From positions 434,001 to 498,000 of the forward strand of contig RQOL01000876.1 in assembly GCA_013076295.1 (NCBI GenBank): a stretch of 64,000 nucleotides of DNA, written 5' to 3'. The stretch is from Sanderia malayensis (Eukaryota; Cnidaria; Scyphozoa; Semaeostomeae; Pelagiidae). Of this stretch, positions 54,074-64,000 are shown piece after piece; position 1 is the stretch's first letter, and each line of letters begins with the position of its first letter. The position numbers were made by a program, and so were the translations under genes. Under the pieces are notes generated by a model. The model ran no database searches, was not told where the DNA came from, and saw nothing but the letters and a program-made list of their open reading frames with translations.

Positions 54074-54545
54074 TATTAATTCCCTAAGGACATTTAACAT
54101 GCATGGCAACACACGGTACTTGCATGACAACACACGGGACACAATGAGTCACAATACATGACAACACACAGGACAGAATGAGTCACAATACATGACAATT
54201 TTAGTACACAATTAAAAGTCACGTGGCCCATGACGTTTTTGACAAAACAGCGCTATTTTTGCTAATAGATTTCACTGTAACTTTCTTAATACGTCATTAG
54301 CTCAAATTTAAGCTCAAAATAGCTCAAAACTCAAAACAAAAAGTGGATACATATCGAGAAAATTACAGCGAATTTTATTAGGATAATAGTGCTTTTTTAC
54401 GTCATCTGTCATGTGACTTCTATTCGTTTTCTAAAATGTTGTAAGGGCTTATTTTATTGCTAATACCATATAATTTTATAATCAGCTGAGAAAACAGAGG
54501 ATTGGCACTGCAGTCAATGGATGAGAGAAATTCCTTGCCTATCAG

Positions 54546-55540
54546 AACGATCACCCTGAAGCTGTAAGGAGATGGAAATGGATAGATTTTATCAATTCAC
54601 AACAACAGAAGAAGTTATATTGATGCATCATCATGAATGAAATAGATTAAACAACAGAGTTCAAAGGACTTTTAAGCGATTTTTTAAAACCTTCTCCCCT
54701 CTCTATTCATGTATTTTGTAGCTGACAATCTGACTGCAAAAATAGTAAGACAGATTAACCAGGACAGGATGTTCTGCAACGCAATGATTTTGTCCAACTT
54801 CCCTTAATAACAACATAACTTCGCAGTTAGAAAATGCAAACATGCAATTTCGGTGCAACAATGAAGTTCATGTGTAGTAATAAGGAATTGTGTTGCACAT
54901 TTTTTACACTTGCTGTACCTAATGAAAATCGAATCGTTTTAAGTTTCTTCAACCGCAATGGTTTAGACCGACACAAATGGATATGGCTTACACCATATTA
55001 CGTATAGAATGGTGATACACTTTCATTTCAACAGATACACTTTTACTTCATCAGATACACAAAAGAGGAATAATAGTTCAGATCCAGTTAATTTCCTGGA
55101 AAGTTCTCTTTCTCCATTTCTTTGCTCGCTCACATCTCTTTCATAGCTTCCACTGAAAGAGTTCTCAGCCAAACAGGATCAAATGCATCAGGCTCTTCTT
55201 CATCGGTATCACTCTCATCTGTTTGCCTTACTCTACGATATGATCAATCCTATCCCCTCGCCATCTTCGCATTCCTCGGCACTGCACTCCATGCCATCAT
55301 TCTTAGGACTACTATCCGACTAAGAAGATTTACGGAAACTTTCTATTCAATTTTCATCACCAAAATTGCACAAATGCCCGTGAATAAACATAACGAGACC
55401 CAACAAAATGCAAACACTATCTATTATATTGAATGTAGGCCACGGTCTATGCCCGCTGCTACTGAGCACATTGAGCAACCACTACATCAACCTTTCAAAT
55501 TCCAATCCCATTATGCGTTGACCTGTTTCTCATCATGAAA
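54546..55540. other. Interior/right arm of the inverted repeat, no gene
   Basis: The frame 55122-55538 (138 codons) has no recognisable domain. The region is AT-rich and part of the inverted-repeat structure. Confidence 0.4.
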
Positions 55541-55739
55541 GTTAAAAAATCAAATCTGAAGCTCATCGTGTGTGCGAGAAAATAGATGTCAAATTTGTTG
55601 CTTCTGCAAGGGAAAAAACAGGGTTCCCACTATGACGTCATTGTAGACTGGACCCAGTCCTAGAAGTGAGACACAGAATTTTGAACGCAAGCGCTCGTAA
55701 CTCAAAAACTCATCAGGTCAAAAAAATCAGGGCTTTCGA

Positions 55740-56045
55740 TTCTATATTTTTAGCCAATAAAAAATGCTGTAGGGACACTTTAAGCGACAACAATATGGTA
55801 ACTCTCACAAAAAAGGAAAACTCAAACAATGGATGCTCCTTGACGTGGTGTTTGAGCTTTTAACTAATGCATTCGGAAACACTGCTCGATCTGAATATCC
55901 TTTACAATTACAACATACATATGTGTTAGAGTCACATCCCTCTGACTCATTGTCAGATGCACATGACTCTCAAGTTTTACATAATTTCACAATAATAGTA
56001 ATAATAATTATTTCAATAATGCTAATAATAGATCGATTAGTTACA
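55740..56045 (-). repeat. Possible gypsy 3' LTR start
   Basis: On the minus strand a purine tract (AAGGAGGGGGGTGG, 56059-56046) precedes TGTAACTAATCG at 56045, resembling a polypurine tract plus LTR start (TGTAAC, as in the LTR at 10119). The far LTR boundary is not identified. Confidence 0.4.
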
Positions 56046-56149
56046 CCACCCCCCTCCTTAGAATAAAAGCAATCAATGTGTTATATATTCTCCAAACCTC
56101 GCAGGGGGTCTTATATTTTGCCTCAATCAATAAGGGTGTTGTTTAGGTA

Positions 56150-56950
56150 CAAGGCTTCTTGCTTGCCCTAACGTTCCTTGAGTGTTGACATTCCTGGGGG
56201 ATATAGTTATCTCACCAGTTTCACGAACGGGACAAAATGGTTCTCCGAGCTTAAATGAGACAGCACACGGTTTCACGTTGTCATGGTGGACTGTCATATC
56301 CTTTCCATCCTTAGAGCGTATCTTATAGTTAACCCCTTGTTTTGAGATGATCTCATATGGGCCGACCCATCTCCCACCAAATTTCCATGATTTAGGACGC
56401 CGTAATCAGACTGATTGACCTAGAGAAAGAGTTGTCCAATTACCATGAGAAGGGCCCCGGCTTCGCTGGTCGTGTCTGCTACGAGCTAAATTTTCCTGTG
56501 CTATTTTCTGCAAACTACTGAGATGGGCTCTAAGCGACTCGCTATATTCAAAATGTGCTTGAGGGTTCTTAAGGGGTAGGCCCAGGTCTAATTCTAAAGG
56601 CTTTTTAGCTATGCGGCCAAATACTAACTCATAGGGACTGAGGCCTGTAGACTCGTGACGACTGGTGTTGTAAGCATATACAGCGAGGTCTACCCATGAG
56701 TCCCAGTCATCCTTATGCGAGGAGACAAAAGCTGCAAGCATTTCCTGCACGGTCCGATTTTGGCGTTCGACAAGGCCATCACATTGTGGATGACAGGCTG
56801 TCGTGCGGGATTTATGAATACCCATAAGATCACAGAGTTCCTCCCTTGATCAGAGTGAATGGTGGTAGGGGGGCCAAAGCGAGAGAAGACTTTAGAAACT
56901 AGGACTTTAGCGACAGTACGGGCTTTCTGATCTCGAGTGACAAAAACCTC
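56150..56950 (-). pseudogene. Gypsy integrase C-terminal half and GPY/F module
   Basis: Frame 56825-56406 has HKSRTTACHPQCDGLVERQN (catalytic Glu in the VERQNRT motif), WDSWVDLAVYAYNTSRHEST and GLSPYELVFGR. After a stop at 56406, the next codons read KSWKFGGRWVGPYEIISKQG and HHDNVKPC, a GPY/F module that helps target integration. A shift near 56830-56860 separates it from the catalytic Asp region. Confidence 0.88.
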
Positions 56951-56956
56951 GCCACT

Positions 56957-57754
56957 TCACCATTTGGTGAAGTGGTCCATTACAACGATAAAATGTTTAT
57001 TACCACGTGTCGTTTCTGGCAGGGGACCCATGTAGTCCATGGCCCAGAAAACAAATGGTTCATTAACTTCAATAGATTGTAGTGGAGCACGACGGTGGCG
57101 TGGATCTAGTTTATTGTTGGCACATATATGACACCGGGTGACAAAATCAGTAATTTGAAGGCCCATCTGAGGCCAATAGAAACGTTCTCGAGCGCGTTGC
57201 AGGGTTTGCTTGACTCCTAAATGACCGGGAAAAGGACTACAGTGAATGCCTTGCAGAACGAATTCAATTAAAGACGTGGGAATAATAAATGCATACTTGG
57301 GGAGCGCATTATCAGGATCAATGCGTTTAACTAGAAGGCCGTCATGCACAAACAGACTGTCCCAAACATGCCAAAAGACTTTTAGCTGGGGGTCGCTAGA
57401 CCAGGCAAAAAGGGGTGGCTTAGGGAGACCCAGAGATTTGATTTTGATTATTTTACTAATGCACATGTCCTGTCTCTGGGCTTCTTGGAGACTGTGATCG
57501 GAGTGTGTGGTGGTGGCGCAAGTAGTGGAGGCACTGGGGGGTAATTGTGACAGAGCATCAGCATTGCCGTTGGCAGTACCTGCCCTATGTTTAATTTCGA
57601 AACAAGATTCTTGAAGTTGCATCACCCAACGAGCCAGGCGACCTTTAGGCTCCATGGAATGCAACCAACGCAAAGCGCTATGGTCTGTGACAAGAGTGAA
57701 ATCACGTCCCAAGAGATATTCGGGAAAATGATCAACGGCAAAGATAACAGCCAA
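56957..57754 (-). pseudogene. Gypsy RNase H end and integrase N-terminal half
   Basis: Begins AVIFAVDHFPEYLLGRDFTL, VTDHSALRWLHSMEPKG (RNase H), HRAGTANGNADALSQLP, then the integrase zinc finger HLGVKQTLQRARERFYWPQM with CHICANNK, and the core WAMDYMGPLPETTRGNKHFI (first catalytic Asp). Its frame joins 58842-59571 once the LINE is removed. Confidence 0.9.
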
Positions 57755-57759
57755 GGCTT

Positions 57760-58836
57760 TTCATTTATTCATTTATACATTATTTAACGTTGGATATTAC
57801 GTCTACACTAAGTAAGACTAGTACAAGGTACTAATTTAATCCAACTTACAAAGAAACCTACTTTTAATTACCAAAGGCTAAGACTAATTTATACAGATAA
57901 ATACTAATTTAAAAACATAATCTACAGGTGCATTGCTCACCAGGCCAGGATTTTATTTTACTTCTGAAAGCGGCAAGGGTTGGACTCATTTTAATTGTGT
58001 CAGTAAGGGTGTTCCAAAGGAGACTCCCTCTGAATGATATTGACTGACAGGCAAAACGTGTATTGACCTTTGGAAGCTTACAGATATCATTTACTTTTAA
58101 GTTATATCTCATTTCTTTCTTTTCGTGAAATTCCCAAAGATAGGATGGACTAAGATGATATATTGTCTTGTAGACCTCGATCATTACTTGTTGCAGATTT
58201 TTTACGTGTATTGTCTGGCTGTTGTTTCGAGTCAATAGCATATCAAAGGAAGATTCAAAGTCCTGGTAGAGCACCCGTAGATCACGTTTATGGGTTCTAT
58301 TTACCATATTGTTTGCCGTTTGACTACAGAAAGTCCACACCAGAGGGCAATGATTGAAGTTGGATATGATGACCGAGTTGCATAATGATTTTGCTTGATC
58401 TAGAGTGAGATAGGGGCTGAGTCTTGCGAAGGCACTAACTTTATTGTTGACCTTCAAGCAAAGACTTTTAATATGCACGTCTAACGTTAGCTTTTTGTCA
58501 ATATGGATTCCTAAAAGTTTTACGTTATCTGCCGATGGTATTTTATGACCATTAACATTAAGGCGTAAAGAATTATTATTTTTCAGACCAAGAAACATTA
58601 GCTGGAACTTTTTGGGATTTGGTACCATCCCATTTTCGGAAAACCAATCTAACAAAAGAGCTATGTCATTTTCTAATCTACAGATTATTTCTATGAGATT
58701 ATTACCACAGGCATATATGGTATTATGGTATTGACTCTAGATTCTATCGAATCTAGAGTCAAATATATGCAATTTTGCTCTCTTTCTCTTATGCAATTAT
58801 ATATATGCAATTATATATATATATATATATGCAATT
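57760..58836 (-). mobile_element. 5'-truncated LINE, 1,077 bp, target duplication GGCTT
   Basis: A 248-codon frame (58655-57909) covers the RT C-terminus: MLDWFSENGMVPNPKKFQLM, VKLLGIHIDKKLT, LCNSVIISNFNHCPLVWTFC, LRVLYQDFESSFDMLL and WNTLTDTIK, ending CTCRLCF. The 3' end is an AATG-rich tail (57760-57790). The duplication GGCTT (57755-57759 and 58837-58841) lies in the gypsy EKEAL codons. The 5' end carries a perfect palindrome and TA/GCAATT repeats. Confidence 0.88.
58731..58762. repeat. Perfect 14-bp-arm palindrome at LINE 5' end
   Basis: TTGACTCTAGATTC-TATC-GAATCTAGAGTCAA; next to it lie (AT)n and GCAATT(A/T) repeats to 58836. Confidence 0.95.
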
Positions 58837-58841
58837 GGCTT

Positions 58842-59571
58842 CTTTCTCTGTAGCTGAATAACGTTTTTTGCGATCAGTTAGGGGTCTACTTGCATAAGAT
58901 ATAGCACGTTCATTGCCAGAATGGTCAATCTGAGTAAGAACAGCCCCCAAGCCGAAATCAGAAGCGTCAGTTTGTAAAGTGAACCGTGTGTCAAAGTGCG
59001 GGTAAGCCAGGACAGGGGCTGTACATAAGAGATTCTTTAGGGAAAGAAAAGCATGTTGCTCAGAAATGCCCCAAGAAAACCGGGTGTTTTTCTTTGTTAA
59101 GGCCACCAATGGTGTAAACAAGGAAGCAAAATTTGGGATAAACTTTCGATAGTAGCCAGCAAGGCCCAGGAAGGATCGCACCTGATCAACAGTTTTAGGC
59201 TCAGTAAGATTTGCAACGGCTGTAATTTTGTCTGGGTCAGTATGAACACCAGCTTTTGAAACCACGTGACCCAAATATTGTACACTGTCAGCCCCAAATT
59301 TACACTTAGGTGCTTTGACACGTAGGTTATGTTGGCGAAGTCGTTCTAATACAAGAAATAAGCGCTCACAATGCTGCTCTAAGGAGTCTGAGGGAATGAT
59401 AACATCATCAAAATAGCAGAGGCAGGTTTCATAAGTTAAACCTGACAGAACAATTTCCATGGCACGTTGAAATGTAGCACACCCATTAGAAACCCCGAAT
59501 GGCATACAAATAAACTCCCACAGCCGGTCTGGTGTTACAAATGCTGTCTTTTCTCGGTCCTTGGGTTCCAT
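58842..59571 (-). pseudogene. Gypsy reverse transcriptase and RNase H start
   Basis: Frame from 59571: MEPKDREKTAFVTPDRLWEF, PFGVSNGCATFQRAMEIVL, CLCYFDDVIIPSD (catalytic FDD, normally YxDD), YLGHVVSKAGV, LGLAGYYRKFIPNFA, FTLQTDASDFGLGAVL and RPLTDRKKRYSATEKEA, then the LINE. Upstream DLRSGYWQ-type sequence (59572-59715) is separated by stops. A good 240-codon stretch remains open. Confidence 0.9.
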
Positions 59572-59715
59572 ACTAATTTGCCAATAGCCCGATCGAAGGT
59601 CTCATGTACTAAATAATGAGGCCCCTGGAAGTGAATCCAACCAGTCATCAACGCTAGACAAGGGTTGAGCATGTCTCTGGGTGACTGCATTTAGTTTGCG
59701 ATAATCTACGCAAAA

Positions 59716-60500
59716 TCAAAAAGAGCCATCCTTTTTCTTGACTAGTACAATGGGAGAGGCCCATGGAGAGTGACTTGGTTGGATTACCCCTTGCTGTAGC
59801 ATATCTGAGATTTGATGTCTCGTCTCCTCTCTGTAAGCATATTGTAATCGTCTAGGATGTTGTCTGATAGGGGTGGCATTGTCTGTCTCGATTTTGTGAG
59901 TGACCACATCAGTATGACCCAGGACTATGTCATCAAAAACATCTGAATAGTGTAACAGGGTTTGCAAAATGGTGTCTCGCTGAGAAGGGGCTAAAGATGG
60001 ACTCATGGACTCTTCTAATTGTTTTATAAGCTTAGGGGGTATCATTGTAGATGTGGCACCAACTAGCGATGAGTGGCTACTGACCGAGGGAAGAGGATTT
60101 TCCACAATAGGGCAGAATTCACTAACTTTCATCCCAGCAGGCAATTCTGTATCAAAACTAGCAACATTCATCAAACGCACTAAAATAGAATGGTTATCAA
60201 CATGACTAACTGAATAAGCTGGAAGGACGTGTTTATAGGGCAAATCTACATCACTTTCTGAAACGGGGGCTATCATACCTAACTGATCTTTATAACTGTT
60301 AAATAATTGTGCACGAACTAGAACTTCTGTACGACCAGGAATACAAAGACCACTTGTCAAGGTAACAGGGGCAGGTCCTCTATCAAAAGACTGAGCTAAG
60401 TAACAAGAGTCTACAGACTTAGTTGACACAGATAACACAGGAGAATAGCTAGAGATGCCCGGAGATACACAATCTGGCAGGGGAGTAGGAGAGGAAATAG
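59716..60500 (-). pseudogene. Gypsy pol pre-RT region
   Basis: The frame 60438-59716 (extending upstream to about 60500) reads GRTEVLVRAQLFNS, LPAGMKVSEFCPIVE, LLHYSDVFDDIVLGHTDVVT, HKIETDNATPIRQHPRRLQ and SHSPWASPIVLVKKKDGSF, the standard entry to gypsy RT. The sequence continues YRKLNAV-like after a frame change at 59715. No protease is seen. Confidence 0.87.
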
Positions 60501-60510
60501 GTGTCCTGGC

Positions 60511-60569
60511 GCACGCATGCGCAGTAGAAATTTTATTTTATTTTAGTGTTAAGATCACGCATGCGCGAG
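60511..60569. promoter_or_regulatory. Paired NRF1-like palindromes
   Basis: GCACGCATGCGCAG (60511-60524) and ACGCATGCGCGAG (60557-60569) match the TGCGCATGCGCA-type NRF1 palindrome, 45 bp apart, just outside the gypsy edge. They may mark a promoter; no plus-strand gene begins nearby. Confidence 0.4.
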
Positions 60570-60959
60570 AGTCTTCGAGAATTGAAAAGAGCATGAACAG
60601 TAAAAAATAATCGAAAACGATAATGGGAAGGTTGTGGAAAGTTAGTTTAAAGTTGCAAAACATCGCCAAAGCTGATAAAAAACCCATAAAAAGCTTAATA
60701 ACTAAAAAACGGTTTTGTTTATGAAAAAGATTTTTCCACCAATAAAAGGAAAATCTCTTGATTATGTTGAATGAATTATTTCATATTTTTCATGCACTTA
60801 TAAGATGATAAGAATTTGTTAAGTAAATCGCAAGAAAACACAAAAATATTGAAGAACTGGCAAATTCACGTTCTCGGCTCGAGATTCAAAGAACCAATCA
60901 GCAACTTTCGAATGCGACGTTGGAATGTACGCGTCAAATCTCTTTCAATCCGAAGACTC

Positions 60960-61200
60960 GAAACCGAAATAAGTAATTCCCTCGGGGAAATCCCCCTGAC
61001 GTCACATTCAAAAGATTTTTCCAGAGGCAGAAAAATTCCTGCAATCTGATTGGCTAATGAAGATGACTCAGCAAAATTAGGAAATCACTGAGCCCCACAT
61101 TCGAAAGATTTTTCCAGAAGCGGGGAAGTCCCCTGACGTCACATTGAAAGATTTTTCTAGAAACAGAAAATCTCTGTAATCTGATTGGCTGATAGCCAAG
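60960..61200. promoter_or_regulatory. About 136-bp duplicated module with CRE and CCAAT boxes
   Basis: Two copies each contain TGACGTCA (60997-61004, 61134-61141), GAAAGATTTTTC(C/T)AGA and an inverted CCAAT (ATTGG at 61049 and 61184). An AP-1 site TGACTCA lies at 61064-61070. Spacing is conserved. It may be an enhancer/promoter or part of an unrecognised LTR. I see no gene directly driven by it. Confidence 0.5.
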
Positions 61201-61385
61201 ATTTCGAGTTACTTTAAAGCAAAACTTGAAATGGACATTATTCAAAACAAAATGTGCAAGCTGTTGAAGAAACTATTTTAACACGTTTCAAGAAGAAAGA
61301 CGAGATGAAAAAGAGACCATTTTCTTCATTTGCAAACAATAATTTCTAAACCTTTTTATAAGCATTGTTATATCCTACTATATGG

Positions 61386-61901
61386 TCATGGAAATCCTGG
61401 AGTACTATTAAATACAAGTTCATTCACAGCAGCATCCTCAGAATCACTAGCTTCCTCTTCTTCGTCATTCTTTGCTTGACGTATGATGAAATATTTTCTT
61501 TTCTCAATAGCATAATCTAAGGCCTCTTGCATATCCATATCATCTTCCCTCTGTGCTTTTTGCATCGTTGCTATAACTGCCGTTACAACAGCATCATTTT
61601 CAAAACCTCTATTATATAAAAATCTACGTTTGAAAACTTGCAATATGTTTTCATCTTCATCCACTTCCTTACGCATAGAAGGCCATACATTCCCTAAAGG
61701 AAGATCCTCATCAGTGTTGAAAGTTTCATCATTATCATGATCACTTTCAACTTCTATCTCATCATCTGAGTCAGACTCGTCACTGCTCTCCTCGTGCATC
61801 TCTTCTTCATGTCGTGTAACATTACTTTTATACTTGGAAGAAAATTCACATTGATTACATTTATACTGACTCGTGGCTAGCTGTTGACTTATAATTACCA
61901 A
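61386..61901 (-). CDS. C2H2 zinc-finger protein exon with acidic tail
   Basis: The frame opens with a classical C2H2 finger (YKCNQCEFSSKYKSNVTRHE, then EMH; residues 13-36), followed by an acidic, serine-rich stretch (DESDSDDEIEVESDHD). A predicted helical region comes next (LQVFKRRFLYNRGFENDAVV, MQKAQREDDMDMQEALDYAI), ending in STPGFP. There is no ATG at the start, and AACAG upstream of the finger could be a splice acceptor, so this is probably a 3'-terminal exon. One finger plus an acidic tail suggests DNA binding. It may belong to an expanded cnidarian family; I cannot name it. Confidence 0.55.
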   Translation of the reverse strand: MVIISQQLATSQYKCNQCEFSSKYKSNVTRHEEEMHEESSDESDSDDEIEVESDHDNDETFNTDEDLPLGNVWPSMRKEVDEDENILQVFKRRFLYNRGFENDAVVTAVIATMQKAQREDDMDMQEALDYAIEKRKYFIIRQAKNDEEEEASDSEDAAVNELVFNSTPGFP

Positions 61902-62019
61902 CTAACTCTTAAATCCCTGAATTCTAGAGTCTCAACTCGCTTGATTTTATAGATAAGTTCCTCCATTCAATATGATACGGGAGAGGGACTCAACGATATT
62001 TCCGAATAAAAAAAACTTC

Positions 62020-64000
62020 ATCCTTGGATAATGCTAACTAATCCTGATTAATGACTACTCCATTCTAGCTAATCATTCCTAGTCATTACCTTATCATTAC
62101 TTGATCCTTAACTGATCCTCACTAATCCTAACTAATCATCCCTAATCATTACCTTATCATTACTTGATCCTTAACTGATCTTTTCTAATCCTAACTAATC
62201 ATTCCTAATCATTACCTTATCATTACTTGATCCCTAACTGATCCTTACTAATTCCAAACTAATCATCCCTAATCATTACCTTATCATTACTTGATCCTTA
62301 ACTGATCCTCATTAATCCTAACGAATCATATTTAATCATTCCTAATCATTACCTTATCATTACTTGATCCTTAACTGATCCTTACTAATCCAAACCAATC
62401 ATACTTAATCATTAGCAGATCATCAGTGGATCCTTAACTGATCCTTGCGAATCCTTACTAATCATTCTTAATTATTAGCAGATCATCAGTTGTTCCTTAG
62501 CTGATCCTCACCAAACCTTACCAATCATACATAATCATTACCTGATCATCAGTAGATCTTTTACCGATCCTTGATAATCCTAGCCAATCATACCTAATGA
62601 TTAGCTGATCACGAATTCATACTTAACTGATCCTCAGTGATCCTTATAGTCATTCATAGTCATTACTGATCATCAGTTGATCCTTAGCTGATCCTCATTA
62701 ATCCTTACCAATCATACTTAATCATTAGCAGATCATCAGTTGATCCTTAACTGATCCTTGCTAGTCCTTATAAATCTTTCCTAATCATCATCCTATCATC
62801 TGTTGATCCTTACTAGTCCTTACCAATCATTCCTAATCACTACCTGATCCTTAGTTGTTCCTTAACTAATCCTTACGAATCCTTACTAATCATTCTTGAT
62901 CATTATCTCATCATTAGTTGATCCTGAACAGATCCTTCTAATCCTAACTATTCATTACTAATCATATTTTATTAATCTACAGCAGTACTGTGGAGGGTGT
63001 TCAGTCGGGATCAACTGAAGATTAATAAAATCTAGGCAAGGATTAATAAGGATTGGGTTATGATAAGAAATTATTAGTCAGGATTAGTAAGGATAAATGT
63101 TGAATGGATAAAGCCAGGATCAGTTAAAGATCAACTAATGATTATGTAATGACTAGCTATGATTAGTAATGAATAGTTAGGATTAGAAGGATCTGTTAAG
63201 GATCAACTAATGATGAGGTAATGATTAAGAATGATTAGTAAGGATTCCTAAGGATTAGTTAAGGAACAACTAAGGATCGGGTAGTGATTAGGTAAGATTA
63301 ATAAGGACTAGCAAGGATCAGTTAAGGATCAACTGATGATCTGCTAATGATTAAGTATGATTGGTAAGGATTAATGAGGATCAGCTAAGGATCAACTGAT
63401 GATCAGGTAATGATTATGTATGATTGGTAAGGATTGGTGAGGATCAGCTAAGGAACAACTGATGACCTGCTAATAATTAAGAATTGTTAGTAAGGATTCG
63501 TAAGGATCAGTTAAGGATCCACTGATGATCTGCTATTGATTAAGTATGATTGGTTAGGATTGGTAAGGATCAGTTAAGGATCAAATAATGATAAGGTAAT
63601 GATTAGGAATGGTTAGTAATGAATAGTTTGGATTAGTAAGGATCAGCTAAGGATCAAGTAATGGTAAGGTAATGATTAGGGATGATTAGTTAGGATTAGT
63701 AAGGATCAGTTAAGGATCAAGTAATGATAAGGTAATTATTAGGGGTGATTAGTTAGGATTAGTGAGGATCAGTTCAGGATCAGGTAATGATAAGGTAATG
63801 ATTAGGGATGATTAGTTAGGATTAGTGAGTATCAGTTAAGGATCAAGTAATGATAAGGTAATGATTAGGAATAAATAGTTTGGATTATTAAGGATCAGTT
63901 ACAGATCAAGTAATGATAAGGTAATGATTAGGAATGATTAATTAGGATTAGTGAGGATTAGTTAAAGATCAACTGATGATCAGTAATGACTATGAATGAC
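62020..64000. repeat. Giant palindrome built of 63-bp subrepeats
   Basis: 62020-62975 consists of about 63-bp units (CTAATCATTACCTTATCATT, ACTTGATCCTTAACTGATCC). 63020-64000 is the same repeat in inverse orientation (GGATCAGTTAAGGATCAAG, TGATAAGGTAATGATTAGG). The centre is near 62990. Subunits diverge toward the centre. The right arm reaches the window end, so its outer boundary is unknown. No gene. Confidence 0.92.

Larger units (their letters stand above)
51410..55690. repeat. Large inverted repeat around Helitron-like copy C
   Basis: Left-arm blocks 51420-51570 and 52150-52290 are inverted at 55540-55680 and 54430-54545 (for example GTCTCACTTTTGGGACT / AGTCCTAGAAGTGAGAC, and TTGTAAGGGCTTATTTTATTG). 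Identity is perhaps 80-90% in these blocks, with weaker matching between. The arms total about 0.9 kb. The spacer holds copy C. It could be a decayed foldback element or a palindromic duplication. No coding is recognised in the arms. Confidence 0.7.
56045..60500 (-). mobile_element. Ty3/gypsy pol region, split by a LINE
   Basis: Minus-strand order: pre-RT (60500-59716), RT and start of RNase H (59571-58842), LINE insert (58836-57760), rest of RNase H and integrase (57754-56406), GPY/F-like tail (56405-56150), polypurine tract (about 56050). Gag, protease and 5' LTR are missing; coding stops at about 60500. Confidence 0.9.

Noticed and set aside
55122..55538. 138-codon frame with hydrophobic serine-rich start
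   Set aside because: No family resemblance, no neighbours, sits in a decayed inverted repeat; not enough to call a gene.

Overview
This window looks like transposon-dense eukaryotic nuclear DNA. The best guess is an anthozoan cnidarian (a stony coral or relative). The reasons are the mix of mobile elements (BEL/Pao, Ty3/gypsy, Ty1/copia, Ngaro-type tyrosine-recombinase retroelements, several LINE lineages, Helitrons, THAP, IS3EU-like and hAT/mariner-type DNA elements) and several multi-copy genes of the kind I know from coral genomes. Splice-like junctions (GT donors, pyrimidine-AG acceptors) confirm a eukaryote. The species assignment is inference. I saw no rRNA, tRNA or CRISPR.

Layout. 0.5-2.5 kb: a 5'-truncated LINE abutting a decayed minus-strand gene of an expanded unknown family (2.5-4.7 kb). 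5.1-10 kb: one BEL/Pao element in three pieces, split by a minus-strand LINE endonuclease fragment and by THAP/SWIM transposon remains. 10.1-19.3 kb: a Ty3/gypsy element (LTR, gag, protease) interrupted by two head-to-tail Helitron-like elements packed with minisatellites. 19.8-20.7 kb: a duplicated gypsy/BEL mosaic carrying a 164-bp exact patch of the downstream Helitron gene. 21.5-24.1 kb: a decayed Helitron Rep coding region. 24.1-31.8 kb: two head-to-head genes of unknown function; the plus-strand one (SAM domain) is split by a 4,765-bp DNA transposon with a 6-bp target duplication. That transposon carries a DDE integrase and a HECT ubiquitin ligase, each with an N-terminal zinc ribbon, in convergent orientation.

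31.9-42.1 kb: a minus-strand Ty1/copia element, itself invaded by a LINE (32.7-35.6 kb), by a piece ending in telomere-like repeats (36.3-36.9 kb), and by a Ngaro-like retroelement (37.4-41.6 kb). 42.1-44.5 kb: another LINE holding a perfect hAT-type MITE. 44.6-47 kb: BEL gag, a foldback element and a Helitron helicase end. 47.4-51.4 kb: a non-autonomous Ngaro-like element with a complete A1-B1-A2-B2 repeat order. 51.4-55.7 kb: a large inverted repeat holding a third Helitron-like copy. 56-60.5 kb: a minus-strand gypsy pol split by a LINE. 60.5-61.3 kb: promoter-like motifs. 61.4-61.9 kb: a zinc-finger exon. 62-64 kb: a giant subrepeated palindrome.

Most reading frames are broken by stops or frameshifts. 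Several stops are TGA where an arginine codon would be expected, which fits CpG decay. The best preserved coding regions are the LINE reverse transcriptase at 33.6-35.1 kb, the HECT gene and parts of the 56-60 kb gypsy pol. The nesting gives a relative clock: copia is older than its LINE and Ngaro inserts, the SAM-domain gene predates the integrase/HECT transposon, and the gypsy at 10 kb predates the Helitron tandem.
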